From positions 124,001-188,000 of the forward strand of contig NZ_JBKGXS010000005.1 of the NCBI RefSeq assembly GCF_046546475.1: DNA of 64,000 nt, given 5' to 3'. This DNA comes from Pseudonocardia phyllosphaerae. Its GTDB lineage: Bacteria > Actinomycetota > Actinomycetes > Mycobacteriales > Pseudonocardiaceae. Positions 51,461-60,198 of this stretch are shown piece by piece. The notes beneath the pieces are model-generated. The model made no database searches and was not told the DNA's origin. It was given only the letters and a program-made list of their open reading frames with translations. Both the position numbers and the translations under genes were made by a program. Numbering within the stretch: the first letter of the stretch is position 1; every line of letters starts with the position of its first letter.

Positions 51461-54318
51461 AGTTCTGGGTGAACGAGACCGAGTACGACACCGAGCACGC
51501 GGGCGAGCCGCGGGCCGGGCAGTGCGCGCGGACGTTCCTGCGCCAGCACGGGCACACCGAGGTCCGGAAGGGCTGCGACGCAGGGGACTGCGGGGCGTGC
51601 ACCGTGCTCGTCGACGGCCGGGCGGTGCACTCCTGCCTGATCCCCGCCCAGCGGCTCGACGGCGCGCACCTCACCACCGTCGCCGGGCTGGCCGGTGCCG
51701 AGGGCACGCTGCACCCGGTGCAGCAGGCGTTCCTGGAGCACCAGGGCTACCAGTGCGGGTTCTGCACCCCGGGCCAGATCCTCACCGCGTCCACACTGGA
51801 CGAGGACGACCTCGCGGACCTGCCGCGGCGGATGAAGGGCAACCTGTGCCGCTGCACCGGCTACCGGGCGATCCGGGAGTCGATCGAGGCCGGGGTGCGC
51901 GGCGCGTGCGGCTCGCCGTGCGCCGCGGCGTGTGCGCCTGCCGATGCCACGTCCGGTGCCGGACCGTGCGGCGCTGTGGGATCCGGTGCAGTGGGATCCG
52001 GCGCTGTGGGATCCGGTGCAGTGGGGACCTCGGCGCGGCCGCCCGCCGCGGAGCGGATCGTCACCGGCGCCGAGCCGTTCACCTTCGACACCGGCCCCGA
52101 CACGGGTCTCGACACCGGCACCGGCCCGGCCGGGGACCGCACGGGTGCACTGCACCTGCGCGTCCTCACCTCCCCGCACGCGCACGCCCGGATCCGCGGG
52201 ATCGACACCGCGGCGGCCGAGGCCGCACCGGGGGTGCAGCTGGTGCTGACCCACCGCGACGTGCCGGACGTGCGCTACTCCACGGCACGCCACGAGCACC
52301 GCGACGACGACCCGGACGACACCCGGATGCTCGACGACGTCGTCCGGCACGTCGGGCAGCGGGTCGCCGCGGTCGTCGCCGACACCGCCGCGCAGGCCGA
52401 GGCGGCGTGCCGGCTGATCGACGTCGACTACGAGGTGCTGCCCGCGGTGCTCGACCCCGACGCCGCCCGCGCACCGGGCGCGCCGCTGCTGCACCCGGAC
52501 CGCACCCCCGCCGATCGGGTCGACGACGCGTCCCGCAACGTCGTCCTCGCCCTGCACGGCGGGCACGGCGGCGACGTCGACGCCGCACTGGCCGCCTCCG
52601 CGGTGACCGTGTCCGGGACCTGGCGGACGTCGCGGGTGTCGCACGCGCAGCTGGAGTGCCACGGCGCCGTCGGGTCGCTCGACGACGACGGCCGCCTGGT
52701 GCTCCGGGCAGGCACCCAGGTCCCGTTCCTCACCCGCGCCGAGCTGGCCAGGGTGCTCGGCCTCGACCCCGACCGGGTGCGGGTGCACGCCTCGCGGCTC
52801 GGCGGCGGGTTCGGCGGCAAGCAGGAGATGTTCGCCGAGGACCTCGTCGGGCTGGCCGTGCTGCGCACCGGGCGCGCGGTCGTGCACGAGTTCACCCGGG
52901 CCGAGGAGTTCACCCGCACCGCCGTCCGGCACCCGATGCGGGTCGGCGTCGCCCTCGGCGCGACCCGCGACGGGCGGCTGACCGCGATGAAGCTCGACGT
53001 CCTCTCCGACGCAGGCGCCTACGGCAACCACTCCCGCGGCGTGCTGTTCCACGCCGTCGCCGAGTCGGTCAGCGTCTACAACTGCCCGGTCAAGCACCTC
53101 GACGCCGAGGCCGTCTACACCAACAACGTGCCCTCCGGCGCGTTCCGCGGCTACGGGCTCGGGCAGGTGCTGCTCGGCGTCGAGTCCGCGATGGACGAGC
53201 TGGCGCAGGAGCTGGGCGTCGACCCGTTCGACCTGCGGCGGATCAACATGGTGCGTGCCGGGGACCCGCTGCACGTCGCGCACCACCCGGAGCCCGAACA
53301 GGACCTGTACTGGACCAGCTACGGCATGGACCAGTGCCTGGACCTGGTGCAGGACGCGCTGCGCCGGGATCCGCCGCCGGACCTGCGCACGGAGCCGGAA
53401 CCGGTGGGCCCGCAGTGGCGGACCGGGGAGGGCATGGCGCTGTCGATGATGACGACGATGGCGCCGTTCGGGCACGCGTCCACGGTGACGGTGACGGCGC
53501 TGCAGGACGGCACCTACCGCTGCGGCGTCGGGACCGTCGAGTTCGGCAACGGCACCTCGACCACGCACCGGCAGGTCGTGGCGGCGGCGCTGAACACCAC
53601 CCCGGACCGGGTCACCCTCCGCCAGGGCGACACCGACGCCTGCGGCTACGACACCGGCGCGTTCGGCTCCGCGGGCACCACGGTCGCGGGGAAGGCGCTG
53701 CACGGTGCGGCGATCGCGCTGCGGGACCGGCTACGGGAGCTCGCGGGCCCGGGCGCGTCGGAGGTAACGGCCACCGGGGTACGCACCCCGTCCGGCGAGA
53801 TCGGCTTCGCCGCGCTGCTGGCCGACCACCCGGACGGCGTGACGTGCGGGTTCCACGAGCCGGGGGAGGAGCGGGCGATCACCGCGACCGTGCACGGGGT
53901 GCGGGTCGCGGTGGACATCCGGACCGGTGCGGTGCGGGTGCTGCGCTCGGTGCAGGCCGTCGACGCCGGCACCGTGCTGAACCCCGCGCAGCTGCGCGGG
54001 CAGGTCGAGGGCGGTGCCGCGATGGGGCTGGGCAGCGCGCTCTACGAGGAGGTCCTCGTCGACGACGACGGCCGCGTCGCCAACCCCGCGTTCCGGACCT
54101 ACCGGGTGCCGCAGATGGCCGACGTGCCCGACACCGAGGTGCTGTTCGCCGCCACGCACGACGAGCTGGGCCCGTTCGGCGCGAAGTCGATGAGCGAGGC
54201 GCCGTACAACCCGGTCGCCCCGGCGATCGGCAACGCGATCGCCCGGGCGACCGGGGTACGGCCGTACCACCAGCCGTTCACCCGGGACCGGGTGTGGCGG
54301 CTGCTCGCCCGGTCGTGA
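51457..54318 (+). CDS. xdhA: Xanthine dehydrogenase, fused iron-sulfur and molybdopterin subunit
   Basis: A 953-residue fusion. Residues 1-~150 are the two 2Fe-2S domains: Cys40, Cys45, Cys48, Cys60 and then Cys100, Cys103, Cys131, Cys133. Residues ~225-953 are the molybdopterin domain (SRLGGGFGGKQE, PSGAFRGYGLGQV, TVEFGNGTST, GAKSMSEAPYNP with the likely catalytic glutamate). The linker carries (GAVGS)x4 from an exact 15-bp repeat. It oxidises hypoxanthine/xanthine to urate; FAD is on the separate XdhB. No molybdenum cofactor insertion protein is adjacent. Confidence 0.9.
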   Translation: MKFWVNETEYDTEHAGEPRAGQCARTFLRQHGHTEVRKGCDAGDCGACTVLVDGRAVHSCLIPAQRLDGAHLTTVAGLAGAEGTLHPVQQAFLEHQGYQCGFCTPGQILTASTLDEDDLADLPRRMKGNLCRCTGYRAIRESIEAGVRGACGSPCAAACAPADATSGAGPCGAVGSGAVGSGAVGSGAVGTSARPPAAERIVTGAEPFTFDTGPDTGLDTGTGPAGDRTGALHLRVLTSPHAHARIRGIDTAAAEAAPGVQLVLTHRDVPDVRYSTARHEHRDDDPDDTRMLDDVVRHVGQRVAAVVADTAAQAEAACRLIDVDYEVLPAVLDPDAARAPGAPLLHPDRTPADRVDDASRNVVLALHGGHGGDVDAALAASAVTVSGTWRTSRVSHAQLECHGAVGSLDDDGRLVLRAGTQVPFLTRAELARVLGLDPDRVRVHASRLGGGFGGKQEMFAEDLVGLAVLRTGRAVVHEFTRAEEFTRTAVRHPMRVGVALGATRDGRLTAMKLDVLSDAGAYGNHSRGVLFHAVAESVSVYNCPVKHLDAEAVYTNNVPSGAFRGYGLGQVLLGVESAMDELAQELGVDPFDLRRINMVRAGDPLHVAHHPEPEQDLYWTSYGMDQCLDLVQDALRRDPPPDLRTEPEPVGPQWRTGEGMALSMMTTMAPFGHASTVTVTALQDGTYRCGVGTVEFGNGTSTTHRQVVAAALNTTPDRVTLRQGDTDACGYDTGAFGSAGTTVAGKALHGAAIALRDRLRELAGPGASEVTATGVRTPSGEIGFAALLADHPDGVTCGFHEPGEERAITATVHGVRVAVDIRTGAVRVLRSVQAVDAGTVLNPAQLRGQVEGGAAMGLGSALYEEVLVDDDGRVANPAFRTYRVPQMADVPDTEVLFAATHDELGPFGAKSMSEAPYNPVAPAIGNAIARATGVRPYHQPFTRDRVWRLLARS
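51970..52026. repeat. 15-bp tandem repeat in the xdhA linker
   Basis: Four copies of GGCGCTGTGGGATCC-like units (with GGTGCAGTGGGATCC alternating) encode GAVGS repeats at residues 172-190. Confidence 0.85.
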
Positions 54319-54330
54319 GACTGCGGCGGG

Positions 54331-55200
54331 TCAGGCCTTCTCGGCCCGCTCGACCAGCGCGGTCGCCATCCGGCGGCCGAGCTCGTCGGCGGCCAGCGGG
54401 CTGTCCCCGGTGATCACGTTGCGGTCGGTGGTGCAGGCGCCGGACATGTCGTCGTTGGCGATCCGCAGGCCGTTCTCGGCCAGCTTCTCCGCCAGCAGCC
54501 ACGGCATCGGGCCGGGCAGGTAGCCGATGTCGACGTTCTGGCCGGCGTCGAGGGAGTCCGGGAAGACGCAGACCTCGTAGCCGTCGAACACCGACGACTC
54601 CCGGTCCAGCGTGGTCGCCAGGAACGCGGCCGGGCCGTGGCAGAGCGAGACGACCAGGCGGTCGTCGTTCATCGCCCACTCCAGCAGGTCGCGGACGTAG
54701 GGGCTGTCCGGCAGGCCGTTGAGCGCGCCGTGCCCGCCGGGCACGAACACCGCCAGGTAGTCGGAGTCGTCCAGCCCGCCGTCGACGACGTCGATCAGCG
54801 AGCGCGGCGAGCGCCACCGGTCGCGCAGGGTCGTCCAGGTCGCGGCGACGGCCTCGTCCTCACCGGGGTAGGCCCACCACTCGAACTTCGCGGGCTCGCC
54901 GGTCAGGGTGACGATCTCGACGTCGAACCCGGCCTCGAGGACGTGGTGCAGCGGCAGCAGCGTCTCCACCGGGTGGTTGCCCGTGGAGAACATCGAGCCG
55001 TTGCCCATGAGCAGGTAGCGCTCGTCGGTGGCCAGCACCAGGACCTTCCAGCGGCCGCCGGTGTAGGCGCCGCGCTCGGTCGCGAGCCCGGCGAAACCGG
55101 TGGTCGGAGCGGTGTAGGCGTTGAGGGAGAACGGCGACGGGAAGTACGCGGCGTCCTCGGCCTCGTCGGGGGTCGGCTGCTTGCTGAGTTCCTCGGTCAC
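54331..55200 (-). CDS. hchA: Hsp31-type DJ-1/PfpI protein (HchA)
   Basis: A 289-residue DJ-1/PfpI superfamily protein. Features: FSTGNHPVETLLPLHHVLEAGFDVEI, AVFVPGGHGALNGLP, the nucleophile elbow SLCHGPAAF with cysteine, and TDRNVITGDSP. HchA acts as a chaperone and glyoxalase III. GTG 55200. Convergent with xdhA with 12 bases between them; no obvious metabolic link. Confidence 0.88.
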   Translation of the reverse strand: MTEELSKQPTPDEAEDAAYFPSPFSLNAYTAPTTGFAGLATERGAYTGGRWKVLVLATDERYLLMGNGSMFSTGNHPVETLLPLHHVLEAGFDVEIVTLTGEPAKFEWWAYPGEDEAVAATWTTLRDRWRSPRSLIDVVDGGLDDSDYLAVFVPGGHGALNGLPDSPYVRDLLEWAMNDDRLVVSLCHGPAAFLATTLDRESSVFDGYEVCVFPDSLDAGQNVDIGYLPGPMPWLLAEKLAENGLRIANDDMSGACTTDRNVITGDSPLAADELGRRMATALVERAEKA

Positions 55201-55243
55201 GGAGGTGGCCTACCCGTTGGGCCGCCCTCGGAATCGTTCACGC

Positions 55244-55259
55244 ACTTGTCTTGACAAGT
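55244..55259. promoter_or_regulatory. GntR-type operator before the phosphonate dehydrogenase gene
   Basis: ACTTGTC-TT-GACAAGT is a perfect dyad and contains TTGACA (55251-55256), a likely -35. The same ACTTGT-N4-ACAAGT pattern recurs at 57360-57375. Confidence 0.7.
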
Positions 55260-55297
55260 TGGTGGACCGGGGCGGGCCGTGGTGCGACGCTGGGGTC

Positions 55298-56338
55298 ATG
55301 GTTGCTGCCACGCTCCCCGCCCGCTACGCCCGCTGGGACGGCCCCGGCGCGCCGTTCCGCGTCGTCGACGCCGACGTGCCGCGCGAGCCCGGGCCCGGCG
55401 AGGTCCTGGTGGCGATCGACCTGGCCACGGTGTGCGGCTCGGACCTGCACACCACCCGCGGGCGGCGGTCGTCGCCGGTCCCGGGGGTGCTCGGGCACGA
55501 GCAGGTCGGGCACGTCGTCGCGGCGGGGGAGGGCACCACGGTGGACCCCGGTGACCGGGTCGTCTGGTCGGTCGCCGCGAGCTGCGGGCACTGCCGCCGC
55601 TGCGCCCGCGGGATCCCGCAGAAGTGCACCGACCTGCTCAAGTACGGCCACCAGCCGCTCGACCCCGCACACCCGCTGACCGGCGGGTTCGCCACGCACT
55701 GCCTGCTCGCACCGGGCACGGCCGTCGAGGTCGTGCCCGACGCGGTGCCCGACGTCGTCGCCGCGCCCGCCTCGTGTGCCACGGCGACGGTGGCCGCCGT
55801 CCTCGACGCCGCCGGGCCGGTCGGGCCGGGGGACCGCGTGCTGGTCACCGGGGCCGGGATGCTCGGGCTGACCGCCACCGCGATGGCCGCCCGGGCCGGC
55901 GCCGAGGTGGTCGTGTCCGACCCGCACCCCGAGCGGCGCGCGCAGGCCGTCGCGTTCGGGGCGGCCGCCACCTGCGACGGCGCTCCGGGCGGTGTGGTCG
56001 ACGTCGCCCTGGAGTTGTCCGGTGCGGCCGCCGCCGTGCGGACCTGTCTCGACAGGCTCGACGTCGGCGGCACGCTCGTGCTCGCCGGATCGGTGTCCCC
56101 GGGGCCCGCGGTCGAGCTCGACCCGGAGCGCGTGGTCCGCGGTCTGCACACCGTCACCGGCGTGCACAACTACGCGCCCCGCCACCTCGCCGCGGCGGTG
56201 GAGTTCCTGGTGGGCAACCACGACCGGTACCCGTTCGCGTCGCTGGTCGGTGGTCCCTACGCCCTCGACGACATCGACGCCGCCTTCGCCGCCGCAGGCC
56301 GCCCGGGTGCGGCCCCCCGCCAGGCGGTGCGCCCCTGA
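55298..56338 (+). CDS. Zinc-dependent dehydrogenase of a phosphonate cluster
   Basis: A 346-residue medium-chain dehydrogenase: TVCGSDLHTT (catalytic zinc), GHEQVGHVV, the structural-zinc loop CGHCRRCARGIPQKC, GAGMLGLTATAMA for NAD(P). It resembles the alcohol dehydrogenases recurrently encoded in 2-aminoethylphosphonate clusters (proposed HpnZ group). Substrate unproven; oxidation of a hydroxyphosphonate or of acetaldehyde equivalents is possible. ATG 55298; separated from the rest of the cluster by the GntR gene. Confidence 0.8.
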   Translation: MVAATLPARYARWDGPGAPFRVVDADVPREPGPGEVLVAIDLATVCGSDLHTTRGRRSSPVPGVLGHEQVGHVVAAGEGTTVDPGDRVVWSVAASCGHCRRCARGIPQKCTDLLKYGHQPLDPAHPLTGGFATHCLLAPGTAVEVVPDAVPDVVAAPASCATATVAAVLDAAGPVGPGDRVLVTGAGMLGLTATAMAARAGAEVVVSDPHPERRAQAVAFGAAATCDGAPGGVVDVALELSGAAAAVRTCLDRLDVGGTLVLAGSVSPGPAVELDPERVVRGLHTVTGVHNYAPRHLAAAVEFLVGNHDRYPFASLVGGPYALDDIDAAFAAAGRPGAAPRQAVRP

Positions 56339-56393
56339 ACCGGCGGCACCGGCGGCCGGCGGCACCGCATGATCGGCGGAGCCCGGATGCCGC

Positions 56394-56458
56394 ATGATCG
56401 GCACGTTCGTGACAGGGCGGTCGCCGGGCGGCCGGTGCGTCACGAACGTAGCGATCAT
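56394..56458. repeat. Palindromic element, 65-bp variant with a large loop
   Basis: ATGATCGGCACGTTCGTGAC (56394-56413) pairs with 56439-56458 with two mismatches around 25 bases. It shares ATGATC...GATCAT ends with the 66-bp family but not the core. More GATCAT fragments follow up to ~56505. Between convergent dehydrogenase and GntR genes. Confidence 0.65.
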
Positions 56459-56555
56459 GGCGGTGCCGATCATGGTGGTGCCGTCCGGTGGGGCCCGCGA
56501 TCATGACGGTGCGGTGCGGTGCTTTGCGGTGCGGCGCGGTGCCCCCCGGGGCGCC

Positions 56556-57290
56556 CTACTCCCGGGTGAACCCCGCCTGGCCGGAGCGGGAGTTGGTGAT
56601 CGTGACCGTCGCCAGGTCGGGGCGGTAGCGGTCCTCGGAGAACTCCAGCGGCTCCCCGGCCGAGTTCCAGGTCAGCCGCCGCTCCCGCAGCAGCGGGTGG
56701 CCGACCTGCACCCGCAGCAGCTCCGCGTCGAGCTCGTCGGCGGCGACGGCGTCGAAGGTGTGCCGGGCCGCGTGCAGGTCGACGCCCTGGCTGGTGAGCA
56801 GCGCGTAGATGGAGCCCGCGTTCAGGTCGGCCTCCAGCAGCGAGCGCCCGACCTGCTCCACGAACGTCATCCGCTCCAGCATCGCGGGGCGGTCGTCGAG
56901 CAGCCGCAGCCGGACGAGCTGCACCGCGAAGTCCGCAGGCTCCAGGTCGAGGTTCGCCGCCACCGCGGAGTCCGGCCGGCGCAGAGCGATCTCGTGCAGC
57001 CGCTGGCCGGGGGTGTGCCCGGTCAGCTCGGCGCGCCGGGTGAACGACTGGAACGACTCGAACGGCTGCGCGGGCACGGCGTCGAGCACCACCGCCCGGC
57101 GGCCCTGCCCGCCACCGATGAGACCCTCGTCGCGCAGCGCGGCCAGCGCCTGGCGTACGGGCCCGCGGGAGGTCTCGAACTCCTCGCACAGCGCGGCCTC
57201 CGACGGCAGCATCTCGCCGACGCCGATCTCGCCGCCGCGGATGCGCGCGCGGAGCTCGGCGGCCAGGGTTCGGTGCAACGGTGTACCCAC
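56556..57290 (-). CDS. GntR/HutC-family regulator of the phosphonate cluster
   Basis: A 244-residue GntR protein: HTH LHRTLAAELRARIRGGEI, LPSEAALCEEFETSRGPVRQALAALRDEGLI, and a UTRA-like effector domain (TPGQRLHEI, RLRLLDDRPAMLERMTF, DRYRPDLATVTI). GTG 57290. It lies between two operators of the ACTTGT-N4-ACAAGT type, so it probably controls both the dehydrogenase and the oxidase-transport genes and possibly itself, given CTGTACAAG near 57299. Confidence 0.87.
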   Translation of the reverse strand: MGTPLHRTLAAELRARIRGGEIGVGEMLPSEAALCEEFETSRGPVRQALAALRDEGLIGGGQGRRAVVLDAVPAQPFESFQSFTRRAELTGHTPGQRLHEIALRRPDSAVAANLDLEPADFAVQLVRLRLLDDRPAMLERMTFVEQVGRSLLEADLNAGSIYALLTSQGVDLHAARHTFDAVAADELDAELLRVQVGHPLLRERRLTWNSAGEPLEFSEDRYRPDLATVTITNSRSGQAGFTRE

Positions 57291-57359
57291 GAACCTGACT
57301 GTACAAGCCGGTGGTCATTCTGAGGGGACGACACAAGTCCTGCAGGTGAACAGGTATCG

Positions 57360-57375
57360 ACTTGTATCTACAAGT
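57360..57375. promoter_or_regulatory. GntR-type operator before the phosphonate oxidase-transport operon
   Basis: ACTTGTA-TC-TACAAGT, perfect arms, 38 bases before GTG 57414. Half-sites CACAAGT (57341 region) and TGTACAAG (57300 region) lie nearby. Confidence 0.7.
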
Positions 57376-57413
57376 GTTGCGAGGGGTTGCGGGCGGCTGC
57401 CACCGTCATCGTC

Positions 57414-58532
57414 GTGACCCCGAGAAGTGACCTCGTGATCGTCGGCGCCGGCGTCGTCGGCCTCGCCCATGCGGTGGAGGCCGTGGCCCGCGGGCTGTCG
57501 GTGACCGTGCTGGAGCGCGACGAGCGTGCCGTCGGCGCGTCGGTGCGCAACTTCGGCCACGGCTGCGTGACCGCCCAGACCGGCGACGCGCTCGCCTACG
57601 GCCGTCGTGGCCGCGACACCTGGCTGCGCCTGGGCAAGGAGGCGGGCTTCGCCGCCGACCAGACCGGCACCGTCGTCGTCGCCCGGTCCGCCGAGGAGCG
57701 TGCCGTGCTCGAGGAGTTCGGCGCGCAGCGCGGCGACGAGGTGCAGCTGCTGGATCCGGCGCAGGTCACCGCCCGGGTCCCGGTCGCCGCCGACGGCCTG
57801 CACGGCGGTGCGTTCCTGCCGCTGGACCTGCGGGTCGAGCAGCGTCGCGCGGTCGCCGCGATCGCCGCGTGGCTCGACGAGCAGCCCGGTGCCGAGGTCC
57901 GCTTCGGCTGCCCGGTGGTGGGGATCGACGGCGCGGCCGACGGCGCCGTCGTCCGCACCGGGCGCGGCGACGTGGCCGCGGGACAGGTCCTGGTCTGCGT
58001 CGGCCACGACGTCGACCGGCTCTTCCCGGACCTCGCCGACGAGGCCGGGCTGCGCCGGTGCGTCCTGCAGATGCTGCAGGTCCGGCCGGACCGGCCGCTG
58101 AGCGTCGGCCCTGCGGTGCTCACCGGCACCTCGATGCTGCGCTACTCCGCGATGGCCGGCACCACGGCCGCCGCGGCGCTGCGCGACAAGCTGACCCGCG
58201 AACGTCCGGAGCTGCCGGGCGCCGTGGTCAACCACATGTTCACCCAGCTCCCCGACGGCGACCTCGTCGTCGGGGACACCCACGCCTACGACCGCACCCC
58301 GGAGCCCTGGTCGTCGGAGTCCCTCGACGACCTGCTCCTGGCCGAGACCCGGGCCCTGCTCGGCACCGGCTTCACCGTGGTGCGCCGCTGGCAGGGCGTC
58401 TACGCCGACGCCCCCGGCGAGTTCCTGATCCGCCCCGCCGCCCCTGCCACGACGGCCGTGTCCGTCACCTCCGGGATCGGCATGACCACCGCGTTCGGCC
58501 TGGCACCCGCCGTGCTCGACCGCCTGCTCTGA
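57414..58532 (+). CDS. FAD-dependent amine oxidase of phosphonate catabolism
   Basis: A 372-residue flavoprotein of the glycine oxidase/DAO fold: GAGVVGLAHAVEAVARG for FAD, VRNFGHG near the flavin, and a C-terminal VTSGIGMTTAFGLAP. Matches the FAD oxidoreductases (HpnW/PbfD-like) proposed to oxidise aminoethylphosphonate or its N-methyl form to phosphonoacetaldehyde, which the HAD hydrolase here could cleave. Start uncertain: GTG 57414 chosen; TTG 57387 is in frame upstream. First gene of the operon. Confidence 0.8.
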   Translation: MTPRSDLVIVGAGVVGLAHAVEAVARGLSVTVLERDERAVGASVRNFGHGCVTAQTGDALAYGRRGRDTWLRLGKEAGFAADQTGTVVVARSAEERAVLEEFGAQRGDEVQLLDPAQVTARVPVAADGLHGGAFLPLDLRVEQRRAVAAIAAWLDEQPGAEVRFGCPVVGIDGAADGAVVRTGRGDVAAGQVLVCVGHDVDRLFPDLADEAGLRRCVLQMLQVRPDRPLSVGPAVLTGTSMLRYSAMAGTTAAAALRDKLTRERPELPGAVVNHMFTQLPDGDLVVGDTHAYDRTPEPWSSESLDDLLLAETRALLGTGFTVVRRWQGVYADAPGEFLIRPAAPATTAVSVTSGIGMTTAFGLAPAVLDRLL

Positions 58533-58561
58533 GCCACCCTCTTCCTCCCAGGAGAACCCTG

Positions 58562-59464
58562 ATGCGCACCCGCGTGCTCGCCGGCCTGCTGCTGGCCGCG
58601 AGCCTCACCCTGACCGCCTGCGGCGGCGGAGGTGGCGCCGCCTCCTCGCCCACCTGCCCGGACGGCAAGCTCACCCTCGGAGTCGAGCCGTTCGAGGACC
58701 CCGGCAAGCTCGTCCCGGCCGCGCGCCTGCTCGGTGACGCCGTCGGCAAGAAGCTGAACTGCCCGGTCGACGTGCAGGTCACCGAGGACTACGCCGCCGA
58801 GGTCCTCGCCATGCGCAACGACAAGCTCGACATCGGCATCTACGGCCCGCTGGGCTACGTGTTCGCCTCGCAGAAGGCCGGTGCCGAGGCCGTCGCGTCC
58901 TTCGGCACCGCCGACGGGAAGCTGTCGACCTACACCGGCGGGATCTGGGTCCCGAAGTCCTCCGACATCACCTCGGTGGCCCAGCTGCGCGGCCGCACCC
59001 TGGCCCTCGGCGCGGTCGGCTCCACCTCCGGCGACGCGCTGCCCCGCCAGGCACTCGTCGACGCCGGGCTGGGCAAGCCCGACGTCCGGGTCGACTACGC
59101 CGGCGGGCACCCGCAGGCGTTGCTGTCGCTGGCCAACGGCAAGACCGACGCCGCGGAGATCAACAGCCAGCAGCTGGCGACGGCGACGAAGGCGGGCACG
59201 TTCGACCCCTCGAAGTTCCGGCAGATCTGGAAGTCCGCGCCGATCCCCAACGACCCGGTGACCGTCCGGTCCTCGATGGACCCGCAGCTGCGCCAGGCCG
59301 TCGTCGACGCGCTGCTGCACCTGGACAAGCAGTCGGTGGGCCAGATGGCCGACCTGCTCGACGTCGAGCCGCCCGGCGCGCTGGTCCCGGCCTCGCAGCA
59401 GAACTACCAGCCGCTGTTCGAGCTCGCCCAGAAGCTCGGCCTGACCGAGAAGGACGCCGGCTGA
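58562..59464 (+). CDS. phnD: Phosphonate ABC transporter substrate-binding lipoprotein
   Basis: A 300-residue lipoprotein: signal with lipobox LTAC (Cys20), then DGKLTLGVEPFEDPGKLVP, a PhnD-type YAAEVLAMRNDKLDIGIYGPLGYVFA and TSGDALPRQALVDAG. It captures phosphonate outside the membrane for PhnCE-like import. ATG 58562 has an AGGAGA ribosome site. Stop shares a base with the next ATG (TGATG). Confidence 0.9.
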   Translation: MRTRVLAGLLLAASLTLTACGGGGGAASSPTCPDGKLTLGVEPFEDPGKLVPAARLLGDAVGKKLNCPVDVQVTEDYAAEVLAMRNDKLDIGIYGPLGYVFASQKAGAEAVASFGTADGKLSTYTGGIWVPKSSDITSVAQLRGRTLALGAVGSTSGDALPRQALVDAGLGKPDVRVDYAGGHPQALLSLANGKTDAAEINSQQLATATKAGTFDPSKFRQIWKSAPIPNDPVTVRSSMDPQLRQAVVDALLHLDKQSVGQMADLLDVEPPGALVPASQQNYQPLFELAQKLGLTEKDAG

Positions 59465-60198
59465 TGGCGGCCCCGATGCTGGAGATCGCCGGCGCCCGCG
59501 TGCGCTACGGCGACACCGAGATCCTGCACGGCGTCGACGTGCACGTGGCCGCGGGCGAGCTGCTCGCGGTGCTCGGCGCGAACGGCTGCGGCAAGTCCAC
59601 CCTGCTGCGTGCCGCCGCCGGGCTGATCGGCGACGAGGGCGAGGTGTCCGGCGAGATCCGCGTCGACGGTCGCCCGCGCGGGCGCCTGGACGTAGCCCTG
59701 GTCTTCCAGAAGATCCACCTGGTGCCGCGGCTGACCGTGCTGGACAACGTCTGTGCCGGTGCACTCGGCCGGCTGCCGCTGCTGCGGTCGCTGCTGCCGG
59801 TGCAGTTCCCGAAGGCCGTCCGTGAGGAGGCCATGGGCTGCCTGGACCGGGTCGGCCTCGCCGACCGCGCCCACGACGTCGCCGGGTCGCTGTCCGGCGG
59901 CCAGCAGCAGCGGGTCGCGATCGCCCGGGCGCTGTGCCAGCGGGCCCGCGTCCTGCTCGCCGACGAGCCGGTGTCCGCGCTCGACCCGGCCGCCGCCGAG
60001 CAGGTACTCGGCCTGCTCGCCGAGCTCGCCCACACCGAGCACCTCGCGGTGCTCGCCGTCCTGCACCAGCCCGACCTCGCGGCCCGGCACGCCGACCGCG
60101 TCGTCGGGCTCCGATCCGGGGAGGTCGTGCTCGACGGCGACCCCGCCCAGCCCGTCGACCTGCTCTACCCCGACTCCGTCCTGGAGGTCACGCCGTGA
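59464..60198 (+). CDS. phnC: Phosphonate ABC transporter ATP-binding protein
   Basis: A 244-residue ABC ATPase: Walker A GANGCGKST, Q-loop VFQKIHLV, signature LSGGQQQRVAIARAL, Walker B VLLADEPVSAL, and the His-loop VLHQPD. It energises import with the phnD and phnE products. Starts on the phnD stop; its own stop overlaps the permease GTG. Confidence 0.93.
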   Translation: MAAPMLEIAGARVRYGDTEILHGVDVHVAAGELLAVLGANGCGKSTLLRAAAGLIGDEGEVSGEIRVDGRPRGRLDVALVFQKIHLVPRLTVLDNVCAGALGRLPLLRSLLPVQFPKAVREEAMGCLDRVGLADRAHDVAGSLSGGQQQRVAIARALCQRARVLLADEPVSALDPAAAEQVLGLLAELAHTEHLAVLAVLHQPDLAARHADRVVGLRSGEVVLDGDPAQPVDLLYPDSVLEVTP

